Below are positions 1 to 6,781 of a DNA stretch of 16,110 nucleotides, piece by piece (within the stretch, counting starts at the first letter, position 1; the number at the start of each line of letters is the position of its first letter). Under the pieces are notes generated by a model that had not been told where the DNA came from, made no database searches, and worked only from the letters and a program-made list of their open reading frames with translations. Source of the stretch: Deltaproteobacteria bacterium (GTDB lineage: Bacteria > Desulfobacterota > BSN033 > UBA1163). The translations under genes and the position numbers were made by a program. The stretch is from assembly GCA_016875255.1 (NCBI GenBank), contig VGRU01000055.1, positions 1 to 16,110 on the forward strand. Direction: 5' to 3'.

Positions 1-1
1 T

Positions 2-46
2 GTTTTAAATCCTGCCCGGTGGGACAAAATGAAAGCTAACCATTGA
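2..46 (+). CDS. Possible C-terminal tail of an upstream gene (partial)
   Basis: The frame that begins at base 2 is open to a TGA at 44-46 and reads VLNPARWDKMKANH. The TGA overlaps the TTG start proposed for the next gene, as expected for translationally coupled neighbours. Only 14 codons are visible, so no family can be named and the frame may be non-coding. Confidence 0.25.
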   Translation, partial: VLNPARWDKMKANH

Positions 47-975
47 AGATGAGAGTTTGTCTTTTTTCCTTTCTCATGATTGGAGTGATGTTGGCGATGG
101 GTGAATTCCCTGCCCTTTCAGTGGAGAAAGATGGAAGGAGGGCGGAGATAAAGAGACTGCTTCCCCTGAAAGTGGGGGACTATAAAGCGGATGGAAAGGA
201 TGAATTTTATGATCGCCAAACCGCTTTCCGATATATGGACGGCGCTGCCGAGTTTTATCGCTCTTACGATTTTAAACTTCTCATGGTCCGACGTTATCTG
301 AAAGCAGGCCATCCTTCCTTGTTGGTAGAACTCTTCGATATGGGTTCATCCGAAGATGCCTTTGGAATATTCTCTTACCAAACAGAAGAGGAAGAGGTTG
401 GAATTGGCCAGGGATCGGATTATGGCGGAGGCCTGCTCCGTTTCTGGAAAGGAAAGTATTTTGCCAATGTCTTTGCCGAAAGAGAAACCCCTGCTGCGAG
501 GAAAGACATTCTAACGCTTGGCGAAGCCGTAGCGAAGAATATGAAGCAGGGAGGTTCAAAACCAAAACTGATCCAATTCCTGCCCGAAGAGGGACTCTCT
601 CAGGAAACCATTCGCTACTTCCACCTTCACCAGGTTTTAAATCATCACTACTTCATTTCGCATGAAAACATCCTTAATTTGGGAGCACGAACAAATGCTA
701 TTCTTGCCACTTATCCTTTTTCCGGAGAAAAAGGCAAAACCTTTCTTCTCGTGGTTCAATATCCGGGGAAAGACCTGGCACAAAAAGCCTTTCACCGTTT
801 TGCGAAGACTTTCATGCCAGACGCAACCTCTTTGAAAACAGTTAAGACAGAGAATGGAAAATGGACAACCGCAAGGCTTTATCAAAAGTATGTCCTGGTA
901 GTCTTTGATGCACCTTCTATTGAAAAAACAGAACAATTGATTGAGGCGGTCGTGAAGAAAATACACGGAAAATAA
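43..975 (+). CDS. Secreted DUF6599-family protein
   Basis: The product is about 310 residues. Residues 5-25 form a hydrophobic signal peptide, so it is probably exported; no clear lipobox cysteine is seen. The body matches my memory of the DUF6599 family: YMDGAAEFYRSYDF at 64-77, ELFDMGSSEDAFGIFS at 96-111 and GGGLLRFWKGKYF at 128-140. The family has no established reaction. An in-frame TAA at 37-39 limits the start to TTG43 or ATG49. TTG43 is preferred because a weak GAAAG at 31-35 lies 7 nt before it and it overlaps a possible upstream stop; ATG49 would remove only two residues. A Tat-exported DUF362 gene follows on the same strand 266 nt later, a pairing I associate with Desulfobacterota, but the gap is long enough for separate transcription. 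The family call is fairly sure; the role is unknown. Confidence 0.8.
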   Translation: MKMRVCLFSFLMIGVMLAMGEFPALSVEKDGRRAEIKRLLPLKVGDYKADGKDEFYDRQTAFRYMDGAAEFYRSYDFKLLMVRRYLKAGHPSLLVELFDMGSSEDAFGIFSYQTEEEEVGIGQGSDYGGGLLRFWKGKYFANVFAERETPAARKDILTLGEAVAKNMKQGGSKPKLIQFLPEEGLSQETIRYFHLHQVLNHHYFISHENILNLGARTNAILATYPFSGEKGKTFLLVVQYPGKDLAQKAFHRFAKTFMPDATSLKTVKTENGKWTTARLYQKYVLVVFDAPSIEKTEQLIEAVVKKIHGK

Positions 976-1036
976 AAGTTTAACGGTAAGGGTAACGAGG
1001 CCCGTATCGTTAAATTGAAAATGACGTTTGTCGTTG

Positions 1037-1118
1037 TCGAAGCTCATACCGAGACTCGTGGACTGAATCTGGATGCTCGAACTTCGTTTTTCGAGTCTCT
1101 TGCTTCGATACGAGCATC
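1037..1118. repeat. Nested inverted repeats in the DUF6599-DUF362 gap
   Basis: Three perfect inverted pairs lie in 82 bases: TCGAAGC (1037-1043) with GCTTCGA (1102-1108), GAGACTCG (1051-1058) with CGAGTCTC (1092-1099), and GATGCTCG (1072-1079) with CGAGCATC (1111-1118). The first two nest into one long hairpin. The third interleaves with them, so it can only form an alternative fold. There is no T-run, so it is not a standard terminator; a degraded dispersed repeat is likelier. Nothing else recognisable lies in 976-1229. Confidence 0.6.
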
Positions 1119-1241
1119 GTCACCCATAACCGTTTGACTATCAAACCAAACGGGCTTCGTCACCGTAACATTAACCGATTAACTCTAAACAAAACTGGCT
1201 TCATAGCCCTTACCTTCTAACATTGACCAGGGAGGATAACG

Positions 1242-2132
1242 ATGAAAAAAAACAGAACCATCACCCGAAGGGATTTTCTTCGCGGCACAGCCTATACTGC
1301 TTTTGCCGCGGCTCTTGGCTCATCCACCAGTGGAGAAGCGAAGGCCGAAGAAAAAGTGAAAGTCATCCTCATCCGTGACGAGAATGCGATCGATCATCAA
1401 GGCAATATCAATCCGAAGATCATCCAGAAGATGCTCGATGCAGGGGTCTGCGAATTATTGAGTGAAGATAAGCCTGTTCAAGCCTGGAGAAGGGTAATCA
1501 AGCCGGCTGATGTCGTCGGCATCAAATCGAATTCTTGGTTTCACCTCCCCACCCCTGGAGAATTGGAAGAGGCCATCCAGCAAAGGGTTATGGAAGCTGG
1601 AGTTCTCAAAAAGAATATCGGTATTGACGATCGAGGTGTCCTTAATAACTCTATCTTTAAATCCGCTACAGCATTAATCAATGTTAGACCCTTAAGAACC
1701 CATCACTGGTCAGGCATCGGGGGATGCATTAAGAATTATATTATGTTCGTTTCCACCCCCTGGCTTTATCATTCCGATGCGTGCTCCCCACTGGCTTCGA
1801 TATGGAATAAGCCCATTGTCAAAGGTAAGACCCGCCTCAATATTCTGAGTTTAATCCGGACTCAATTTTACAACCGGGGAGCCCATCACTTTGATCGAAG
1901 GTTCATCTCCGAATACAAAGGTCTCCTCATCGGAAAGGATCCTGTGGCGCTCGATGCCGTGGGAGCACGTCTGCTTCAACTTCAACGCACTGCTCACTTT
2001 GGAGAAGACAAGCCTCTCGACAATCCCCCCACCCACATCTTTGCTGCGGATGAGAAATATAAACTTGGCGTGAGCGACCTTCGGCGCATCGAAGTGGTCA
2101 AATTGGGCTTGATGGAAAACTCGCTGATATAA
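1242..2132 (+). CDS. Tat-exported DUF362 domain protein
   Basis: The product is 296 residues. The N-terminus has a twin-arginine signal, TRRDFLRG at 8-15 followed by an alanine-rich stretch to about residue 35, so a folded protein is probably exported. DUF362 landmarks follow in order: IKSNSW at 94-99, LRTHHWSGIGGCIKNYIM at 151-168 (resembling the conserved K-x-H...G-x-x-KN element) and GKDPVALDAVGARLL at 231-245. Unlike many DUF362 proteins it has no CxxCxxC ferredoxin cluster. Pfam calls the domain unknown function, so no reaction is claimed. The start is fixed by a strong GGGAGG at 1230-1235, 6 nt before the ATG. The gene converges with the PIN toxin gene, with 12 nt between their stops. 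The product may be a periplasmic partner of the DUF6599 protein (inference). Confidence 0.85.
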   Translation: MKKNRTITRRDFLRGTAYTAFAAALGSSTSGEAKAEEKVKVILIRDENAIDHQGNINPKIIQKMLDAGVCELLSEDKPVQAWRRVIKPADVVGIKSNSWFHLPTPGELEEAIQQRVMEAGVLKKNIGIDDRGVLNNSIFKSATALINVRPLRTHHWSGIGGCIKNYIMFVSTPWLYHSDACSPLASIWNKPIVKGKTRLNILSLIRTQFYNRGAHHFDRRFISEYKGLLIGKDPVALDAVGARLLQLQRTAHFGEDKPLDNPPTHIFAADEKYKLGVSDLRRIEVVKLGLMENSLI

Positions 2133-2144
2133 GATCGGGGAAAT

Positions 2145-2597
2145 TTATCGGCTGACCGGCCTGTCAAACCTGACAACAGAAAAACCCATTGCTTTTGCCC
2201 CAGCCACCATCACACGATCAGCAGTGGCAAGGACCTCTGCCCGAATCTCCCTTGCAATCATCAGGTGTAGTGCATCGAGGGCTCGAATCGGCAGGTCAGG
2301 ATGAACGGACAAAAGATACACCGCGCCTGCGGTCAGACCATCGGGCAAGGGGTGGCAAATCAGAAACCTTTGACGAATATCCTCTTCAAATGTTGCAAAG
2401 ATTTTTATTTCAGTTTTGGGGTCAATATTTCTCACCCTCCTCAGGCGGGCAAGGAGACACCGCATTTCAACTGCCGTCAGGTCGCTTATATCCACCGGAC
2501 CGTGCTCCTGGATATATTTTTCAACATCATCGGACCCCATTTCGTTTAAATACCATTTCGCCAGGGCGCTTGTATCGAAGTAGATAATTTTCCTCAT
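2145..2597 (-). CDS. PIN-domain ribonuclease toxin (VapC-like)
   Basis: The product is 150 residues, the usual length of a VapC-type toxin. The four acidic PIN positions are visible: D8 in FDTSALAK, E44 in TAVEM, D108 in RALDALHL and D127 in ATADRVM. Such proteins are Mg-dependent endoribonucleases, usually acting on tRNA or rRNA and silenced by the cognate antitoxin; the target here cannot be read from sequence. The ATG overlaps the antitoxin stop in a 4-base ATGA (2594-2597), which implies translational coupling. All four active-site residues are intact, so it is probably functional. The gene converges with the DUF362 gene. Confidence 0.9.
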   Translation of the reverse strand: MRKIIYFDTSALAKWYLNEMGSDDVEKYIQEHGPVDISDLTAVEMRCLLARLRRVRNIDPKTEIKIFATFEEDIRQRFLICHPLPDGLTAGAVYLLSVHPDLPIRALDALHLMIAREIRAEVLATADRVMVAGAKAMGFSVVRFDRPVSR

Positions 2598-2821
2598 CTT
2601 GCGTTCCTATCTTCACGGACCAGTTTCTCGCTTCTTTTTCGCATCCGTGGCATTCCCTCTCGTAAGTCCCGGTGAGACGGAATGGGCTTCTTCTTTCCTG
2701 CCTGAACCAAATGCGCAATGGGTTCGCCGCGCCGTGTAACCATTACTTCCCCCTCAACCTCCAATAAATGATCCAGATGCGTGAGTGATTTTCGAGCCTC
2801 CCGTATGGTGAGTTTCTTCAT
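2594..2821 (-). CDS. Phd/YefM-family antitoxin
   Basis: The product is 75 residues. The N-terminal part, MKKLTIREARKSLTHLDHLL, followed by EVMVTRRGEPIAHLV, has the Phd/YefM pattern: a DNA-binding N-terminal fold with the signature TRRGxPxAxLV near residues 29-39. The basic C-terminal tail (KKKPIPSHRD to the end) is probably the disordered toxin-neutralising segment. The ATG at 2821 is preferred over the TTG at 2827 because AAAGGAG (2829-2835) is 7 nt from the ATG but only 1 nt from the TTG. It is the first gene of the pair and overlaps the PIN toxin by 4 nt. It likely represses its own promoter through the inverted repeat at 2858-2884. Confidence 0.85.
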   Translation of the reverse strand: MKKLTIREARKSLTHLDHLLEVEGEVMVTRRGEPIAHLVQAGKKKPIPSHRDLREGMPRMRKRSEKLVREDRNAR

Positions 2822-2857
2822 CTTCAATCTCCTTTTATCTTACCAGCAGGTATGGAT

Positions 2858-2903
2858 GTGCCACAATCCTTTAATTTGTAGCACATTCTTTATGCTTTTA
2901 CAA
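2858..2903 (-). promoter_or_regulatory. Promoter and operator-like palindrome of the Phd/PIN operon
   Basis: On the minus strand a TTGTAA box (2903-2898) is followed after 17 nt by TACAAA (2880-2875), each matching 4 of 6 consensus bases. The inverted repeat GTGCCACAA (2858-2866) / TTGTAGCAC (2876-2884), with one mismatch and a 9-nt spacer, covers the -10 box. This is the expected place for an autorepressing Phd antitoxin. The repeat is seen directly; its operator role is inferred. Confidence 0.5.
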
Positions 2904-2977
2904 TAATTTCCTTTTTTTGGAACCAAATGCTTCCTGTGTTGTCTTTAATATTAAAAACCCGAGAAGGAGGCCGAGTC

Positions 2978-3010
2978 GATTGCGGATTGCGGATTTCGGA
3001 TTTCAGATTG
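2978..3010. repeat. Seven-nt tandem repeat (GATTGCG-type)
   Basis: Four full heptamers and a partial fifth run in tandem: GATTGCG, GATTGCG, GATTTCG, GATTTCA, GATTG. They lie just upstream of the DUF4139 ribosome binding site, probably in its leader. This kind of 7-nt-phased repeat is widespread in intergenic DNA of environmental bacterial genomes. It adds in-frame codons upstream of the true start and can mislead gene callers. Confidence 0.75.
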
Positions 3011-3037
3011 AAAAAACCAAAACAGGAGGGTTCCAAA

Positions 3038-4453
3038 ATGAAAAAGTTAATGATTGTCATCATTCTCATCACTTTCATCTTTTCCATCCAGATAGGTTAT
3101 GCGGCACCACTCACCAGCACCTTGAAAGATCAGCAGGATGTGGCTATCACCATCTACAATTCGAATATCGGGCTGGTGAAGGATACGCGACTCATCGAGC
3201 TTAAGCCGGGAATCCATGAACTGAAATTTATGGATGTAGCCGGAAAGATCGATCCGACCACGGTTCATATCAAGTCCTTGATCAATGGGTCGAGCCTCAA
3301 TGTCCTGGAGCAGAACTACGAGTACGATCTTCTGAGTCCCCAGAAACTTCTCGAAAAATATGTGGGCCAGAAGGTTCAACTGGCAACATTCAACAACGAA
3401 ACGAAAAAAGAGGAGATAGTTGAGGCCACCCTCCTTTCTACTCAGGGAGGAAATATCTTCCAGATCGGAGATAAGATTCATATCGGCCATTATGGCCGAA
3501 TCCTGCTTTCAAAGATCCCTGAGAACCTCATTTCGCAACCCACACTCGTCTGGGTGCTGGAAAGCAGGCTATCCCGGCCCCAGAAAGTGGAAGCCTCTTA
3601 CCTCACCTCCGGGATTAACTGGAAGGCGGATTATGTGGCGGTCTTAAATAAGCTGGACACAATGACTGACATGACCGGATGGGTCACGATTGACAACCGG
3701 AGTGGTGCCACCTATCAGAACGCTTTGCTTAAATTGGTGGCAGGCGATATCCATCGGGTCAAAGGAGAGATGAGGATGGATTATGCTCGGCCCATGGCCG
3801 CTGCAAAAGAAGTAAGCCAACAGTTTAAGGAGGAGTCTTTCTTCGAATATCATCTTTACACACTCGACCGCAGGACAACCATCAAAGATAATCAGACCAA
3901 GCAGATGTCCCTCCTCGATGCCAATCAGGTTCCTGTTAAAAAGCTCTTTATCTTCTCGGGTCAGCCCCACTACTACTATTCTCGCTATGACCAGAGGACG
4001 AATAAGCAGAAAGTCGGGGTCTTTCTCGAACTGGAGAATACAAAAAAGAATAACCTCGGCATTCCCCTCCCGAAAGGAACGATCCGGGTCTATAAAGAGG
4101 ACAAGGATGGAAGCCTCCAGTTTGTGGGAGAGGACCGGATCGACCATACGCCAAAGGATGAAAAGATTAAGATCAAGATCGGCGAGGCCTTTGATGTGGT
4201 AGGAGAGAGGGTTCAGACCGAATACAAACACCTTGGTTACAACCTCTATGAAGTGGCCTTTGAAGTAAGTTTGAGGAATCACAAAAAGGAGGATATCAAG
4301 GTTTTAGTGGAAGAGCCGATTCCCGGCGACTGGGAGATGCTTTCGAATACCCACTCGTACGAAAAATTGAGCTCCAACCTGATTCGTTTTGATGTACCCG
4401 TGGCGAAAGACAAAGAAGTGAAAGTGAAATACCGGATCAGGTTTAAATACTAA
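3038..4453 (+). CDS. Secreted DUF4139 domain-containing protein
   Basis: The product is 471 residues. The signal peptide MKKLMIVIILITFIFSIQIG is probably cleaved after YAA near residue 23, so the protein is likely periplasmic or secreted. The N-terminal region (about 34-90) has the DUF4140/DUF4139-type opening VAITIYNSNIGLVKDTR, with a GIHELKF strand and IDPTTVHIKS. The DUF4139 core probably spans about residue 170 to the end and finishes with beta-rich segments such as VKVKYRIRFKY. Family members are beta-rich proteins of unknown function. ATG3038 is chosen because AGGAGGG (3024-3030) is 7 nt upstream and the signal peptide starts there. An extension to 2927 would translate the heptamer repeat and is rejected. 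The gene has no operon partner and sits between two toxin-antitoxin modules of the opposite strand. Confidence 0.85.
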   Translation: MKKLMIVIILITFIFSIQIGYAAPLTSTLKDQQDVAITIYNSNIGLVKDTRLIELKPGIHELKFMDVAGKIDPTTVHIKSLINGSSLNVLEQNYEYDLLSPQKLLEKYVGQKVQLATFNNETKKEEIVEATLLSTQGGNIFQIGDKIHIGHYGRILLSKIPENLISQPTLVWVLESRLSRPQKVEASYLTSGINWKADYVAVLNKLDTMTDMTGWVTIDNRSGATYQNALLKLVAGDIHRVKGEMRMDYARPMAAAKEVSQQFKEESFFEYHLYTLDRRTTIKDNQTKQMSLLDANQVPVKKLFIFSGQPHYYYSRYDQRTNKQKVGVFLELENTKKNNLGIPLPKGTIRVYKEDKDGSLQFVGEDRIDHTPKDEKIKIKIGEAFDVVGERVQTEYKHLGYNLYEVAFEVSLRNHKKEDIKVLVEEPIPGDWEMLSNTHSYEKLSSNLIRFDVPVAKDKEVKVKYRIRFKY

Positions 4454-4467
4454 AGTTCGGAGTATTT

Positions 4468-4513
4468 AGTTCGGAGTTCGGAGTATGGGCTTTTACTCTC
4501 CGAACTCTGAACT
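4468..4513. repeat. Hairpin of AGTTCGG-type repeats after the DUF4139 gene
   Basis: Left arm AGTTCGGAGTTCGGAGT (4468-4484) pairs with right arm ACTCTCCGAACTCTGAACT (4495-4513) over most of its length, with about one mismatch and a small bulge. It begins 15 nt after the DUF4139 stop and could stabilise or end that transcript, but no T-run follows, so a dispersed repeat is equally likely. The rest of the gap to 4701 holds nothing recognisable. Confidence 0.5.
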
Positions 4514-4701
4514 CAAAACATTAGATGTGAAGATTGGAATTTGACCTTACAAACAAAGTCAACCTCTTTCTTGATTAACCGTTACACAAAGGGCGAAGGC
4601 CAATCTCGGTCAGATTTTGTAGATTTCCACTAAAAAGGGAGAATGTCGTCTGGCTGTCTTTTGGCAGAGCAGGGATCACGAGGTTGGTGATGATTCTGTG
4701 G

Positions 4702-4881
4702 TCACGTGGATTTTCGTGTTCTGTCATTAACGGGTGATGGTTGTTTCTCCACGAGTCTCTCTTGTAATCTTTTTGCTTTTTCCCTAACAAATTTAATCTG
4801 CTCTTCTACTGAAAGATTTTGGGTTTCCTCAAAGTGCTTATCTCTAATCTTGCGGACCAGCTCAATTGCTTTGACTGCCAT
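4702..4881 (-). CDS. Small putative antitoxin partner of the PIN protein
   Basis: The ORF encodes 59 residues and is easily lost to length filters. It starts MAVKAIELVRKIRDKHFEET and continues with LSVEEQIKFVREKAKRLQERL. It has a charged, helical, antitoxin-like composition of a type I recall next to PIN genes of this subfamily. A GGGAGGTG ribosome binding site at about 4891-4898 lies 9 nt before the ATG. The gene begins inside the last 20 nt of the PIN gene in another frame, so the pair is toxin-first and probably translationally coupled. No DNA-binding motif is obvious, so it may neutralise by direct binding only (inference). Coding status is well supported by the ribosome binding site and the overlap; antitoxin function is inferred from context. 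Confidence 0.7.
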   Translation of the reverse strand: MAVKAIELVRKIRDKHFEETQNLSVEEQIKFVREKAKRLQERLVEKQPSPVNDRTRKST

Positions 4882-5335
4882 GGGTTGTCACCTCCCTTGG
4901 TGAATAAATCAAAATTGGTTTATACCCCATCTCGATATTAACGGCGTTGAATTTCTGAATCTTTTCGAAATGGACAACATGCTTGAAATTCCAGCTAACC
5001 AATACGTCTACCCCTGCAACCGTTGCGAGTGCGATATGCCGGGCGTCATTACGATAATTCGGTGTTAGAATATCATGGTTGAGATACGCATTGGCCAGTT
5101 CAATCACCTCAGCGTTAAGTTCAAGAATCCTATTCGCACAGTTTCTAAATTCAAGGTATTTCTTTCTAACCTCCTTCGGAGCATCCTGAACTTCTGCATC
5201 AGAGAGCTCAGAAAGGAACAGCAAGAATTTTCCTGCTTTGATATCGGTAAGAAGCCCGTTTGACCATTCCTGAAACTCCTGGTCATAGCAGCCCCCAATC
5301 ACTGACGTGTCCACGTATAAGCTGCTTTTCCTCAT
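4862..5335 (-). CDS. PIN-domain protein, putative VapC-like toxin
   Basis: The product is 157 residues. YVDTSVIGG supplies D9, LSELSDAEV (41-49) supplies the second acidic site, and NDARHIALATV supplies D97. The later motif reads VLVSWNFKHV, with N116 where classical PIN proteins have Asp. This SWNFKH variant, together with the ending NIEMGYKPILIYSPREV, is typical of one widespread PIN subfamily as I recall it. The protein is presumably an endoribonuclease, but with the altered fourth site its activity is less certain than for the PIN protein at 2145-2597. The ATG is supported by AGGAG (5341-5345) 5 nt upstream, and a near-consensus promoter lies 35 nt before the start. The 59-residue partner overlaps its 3' end. 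Confidence 0.85.
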   Translation of the reverse strand: MRKSSLYVDTSVIGGCYDQEFQEWSNGLLTDIKAGKFLLFLSELSDAEVQDAPKEVRKKYLEFRNCANRILELNAEVIELANAYLNHDILTPNYRNDARHIALATVAGVDVLVSWNFKHVVHFEKIQKFNAVNIEMGYKPILIYSPREVTTHGSQSN

Positions 5336-5369
5336 TCGTACTCCTGGTATTTCTCCCCTCCCTTTTGAC

Positions 5370-5398
5370 TTTATACGTCAGCTTTCTTGCAATGTCAA
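5370..5398 (-). promoter_or_regulatory. Near-consensus sigma70 promoter for the PIN/partner pair
   Basis: On the minus strand TTGACA (5398-5393), a 17-nt spacer and TATAAA (5375-5370) match the sigma70 consensus at 11 of 12 positions. The predicted transcription start near 5363 gives a leader of about 28 nt before the PIN ATG. A short inverted pair, TGAC / GTCA, brackets the -10 and could help a repressor bind (inference). Confidence 0.7.
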
Positions 5399-5399
5399 T

Positions 5400-5420
5400 T
5401 GATACCTAATACCTGATACC
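5400..5420. repeat. Three 7-nt direct repeats upstream of the PIN promoter
   Basis: TGATACC, TAATACC and TGATACC stand head to tail and end 2 nt from the -35 box of the PIN promoter. They could be an upstream regulator-binding array, or a copy of the simple heptamer repeats scattered in intergenic DNA. The sequence cannot distinguish these. Confidence 0.55.
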
Positions 5421-5492
5421 ATTGAACTGTTTTCCCGCTTGTCTTGCTCTTTCACCTACCTCAATATTTCCTTGGATCAACTTTTTAAAGAA

Positions 5493-5514
5493 AAATGGCG
5501 GGGCTCGTCCATTT
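5493..5514 (-). terminator. Weak candidate terminator after the AbiE operon
   Basis: Read on the minus strand, AAATGG and CCATTT form a 6-bp stem around a 10-nt loop, followed by a T-rich run (TTTCTTT). It lies about 30 nt beyond the AbiEi stop, the right place for an operon terminator, but the stem is short and AT-rich. Confidence 0.3.
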
Positions 5515-5543
5515 GTCATGAGAATACATCCCTCATTAAAAAT

Positions 5544-6119
5544 TCAGTGAAGAATATTCTCGATTTGACTCCTCACATAAGGCGGAAATGATTTAACATA
5601 ATCCTTCAATCTCTTCATGGAAAGTTTTCTGGTGTCTATCTCGTCGAAATCGATGGCCGCCTTCCCTCTTGTCAGGAAATACACCTGATCCAAAAAGGCT
5701 TTTTCAGGTGAGGCAATATAGATTCCATTCTTCATTTCAAATCCGAAGAAAAGGTCCCGGGAAATCTGTCTGAATTCGATCTCTTGTTTTCGGAGGAGGG
5801 ACTTCTTCGTCTTTCTGGGAGTGGCAAAAGTGATGGTATAGGGAACCAAGTTCAGAATCCCATATCCGGCTAAAGCAGATTCGAAGGATAGGTAATTGGG
5901 AAGGTAGAGCTGAGCCGCCAAGGTTTCCATTGAAATAAGGCTTCCCATTGGAAGGTAAATGCCCTGAGCAACCCTCTCGATGACGCCCCCTGCCACCCCT
6001 CTCTTCAGGGCCACGTAGAGGCTATTTCTTTGAAGGCCTGTGACTTTTTCCAGATCAGCAATCGTGTAGAAGGGTTTATCGATCTTCTGAAGTGCTTTTA
6101 AAAGTTCAATCCCTTTCAT
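5544..6119 (-). CDS. AbiEi-family antitoxin of a type IV toxin-antitoxin system
   Basis: The product is 191 residues. The N-terminal winged-helix region (about 1-60) reads YTIADLEKVTGLQRNSLYVA then VIERVAQGIYLP. The AbiEi-type C-terminal part includes PNYLSFESALAGYGIL (74-89) and ASPEKAFLDQVYF (136-148), the usual signatures of the family. AbiEi proteins bind inverted repeats in their own promoter and counter the AbiEii nucleotidyltransferase without forming a stable toxin complex. The ATG overlaps the AbiEii stop in ATGA (6116-6119), so translation is probably coupled; no strong ribosome binding site is seen. The gene is second in the operon, whereas the well-studied abiE operons are antitoxin-first. 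Confidence 0.88.
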   Translation of the reverse strand: MKGIELLKALQKIDKPFYTIADLEKVTGLQRNSLYVALKRGVAGGVIERVAQGIYLPMGSLISMETLAAQLYLPNYLSFESALAGYGILNLVPYTITFATPRKTKKSLLRKQEIEFRQISRDLFFGFEMKNGIYIASPEKAFLDQVYFLTRGKAAIDFDEIDTRKLSMKRLKDYVKSFPPYVRSQIENILH

Positions 6120-6781
6120 CTGATAAGCCTTTCAATGGCCGGCCAAAAATCCCTTGGCAAATATTTACGCAGATCACGGATGACATCCTTTCTCTTTACG
6201 TCCGTTTTTGGGGGGGCATAAGGAATCCTAAGCCTTTCGGATAAGTACCAGAGGTCAAACAGATCTTTCGGTTTGCCCCTTTCCTTCAGACAGGCCAACT
6301 TGTCCTGATAAATCTGTTCCGGAGTTGCCACCTGTGCCATCACCTGCACAACCGTGGCCGAGGAATTCAGAAGTTTCAGCTCCCATTGATAATCTTTTAT
6401 CTCTCTCTTTGAGATTTCAACTTTGATCCGAAAAGGCAAACGTAAATAACTCTGAGTGACTTTGATTTCTGCCAGGTAAGTATAATATTTTTCCTCAAGG
6501 TCTGTTTGAATCAATTCAGGAAAAGGAGAAATGATCTTTTTGATGAGTGGAAGAAATTTGCCTTTCATCACATCTTTGGTCAGTGAAAAATCAAGGTCTT
6601 CGGAAAACCTTGGAGAACCGTAGGCTAACCGGAGAGCTGTTCCCCCTTTGAAAATCAGATAGCGACCCTGGGGTGATTCATAAAGCCCTTTCAATATAAT
6701 GAGCTCCCAGTACTCACGGACCACCTGAGTCCTGTCGATTCCCAATTCACGGGCTTTTTGTTCGGCGATTGATTGTTCCAT
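6116..6781 (-). CDS. AbiEii-family nucleotidyltransferase toxin
   Basis: The product is 221 residues. FKGGTALRLAYGSPRFSEDL (44-63), continuing to DLDFS, holds the nucleotidyltransferase core: the GG-T motif and the metal-binding pair D62/D64. RIKVEIS (118-124) is the likely third acidic strand. TPEQIYQDKLACLKERGKPK then DLFDLWYL (153-180) is the conserved AbiEii tail. Family toxins transfer nucleotides to RNA, tRNA in characterised relatives, and can cause abortive infection; the target here is unknown. ATG6781 is preferred; a TTG at 6793 would add four residues but falls at or upstream of the predicted transcription start. It is first in a two-gene operon with AbiEi. All catalytic motifs look intact. 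Confidence 0.88.
   Translation of the reverse strand: MEQSIAEQKARELGIDRTQVVREYWELIILKGLYESPQGRYLIFKGGTALRLAYGSPRFSEDLDFSLTKDVMKGKFLPLIKKIISPFPELIQTDLEEKYYTYLAEIKVTQSYLRLPFRIKVEISKREIKDYQWELKLLNSSATVVQVMAQVATPEQIYQDKLACLKERGKPKDLFDLWYLSERLRIPYAPPKTDVKRKDVIRDLRKYLPRDFWPAIERLIR

Noticed and set aside
2978..3010. Possible CRISPR-like array
   Set aside because: The units are 7 nt with no spacers, and no cas gene is present.
2927..3037. N-terminal extension of the DUF4139 gene
   Set aside because: It translates the heptamer repeat, and a signal peptide with a strong ribosome binding site starts at 3038.
3644..4282. Minus-strand ORF of 212 codons opposite the DUF4139 gene
   Set aside because: There is no motif or ribosome binding site, and the plus strand carries a convincing secreted protein.
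4575..4790. Minus-strand ORF of 71 codons
   Set aside because: It overlaps the better supported 59-residue gene in another frame, has no ribosome binding site and no recognisable motif.
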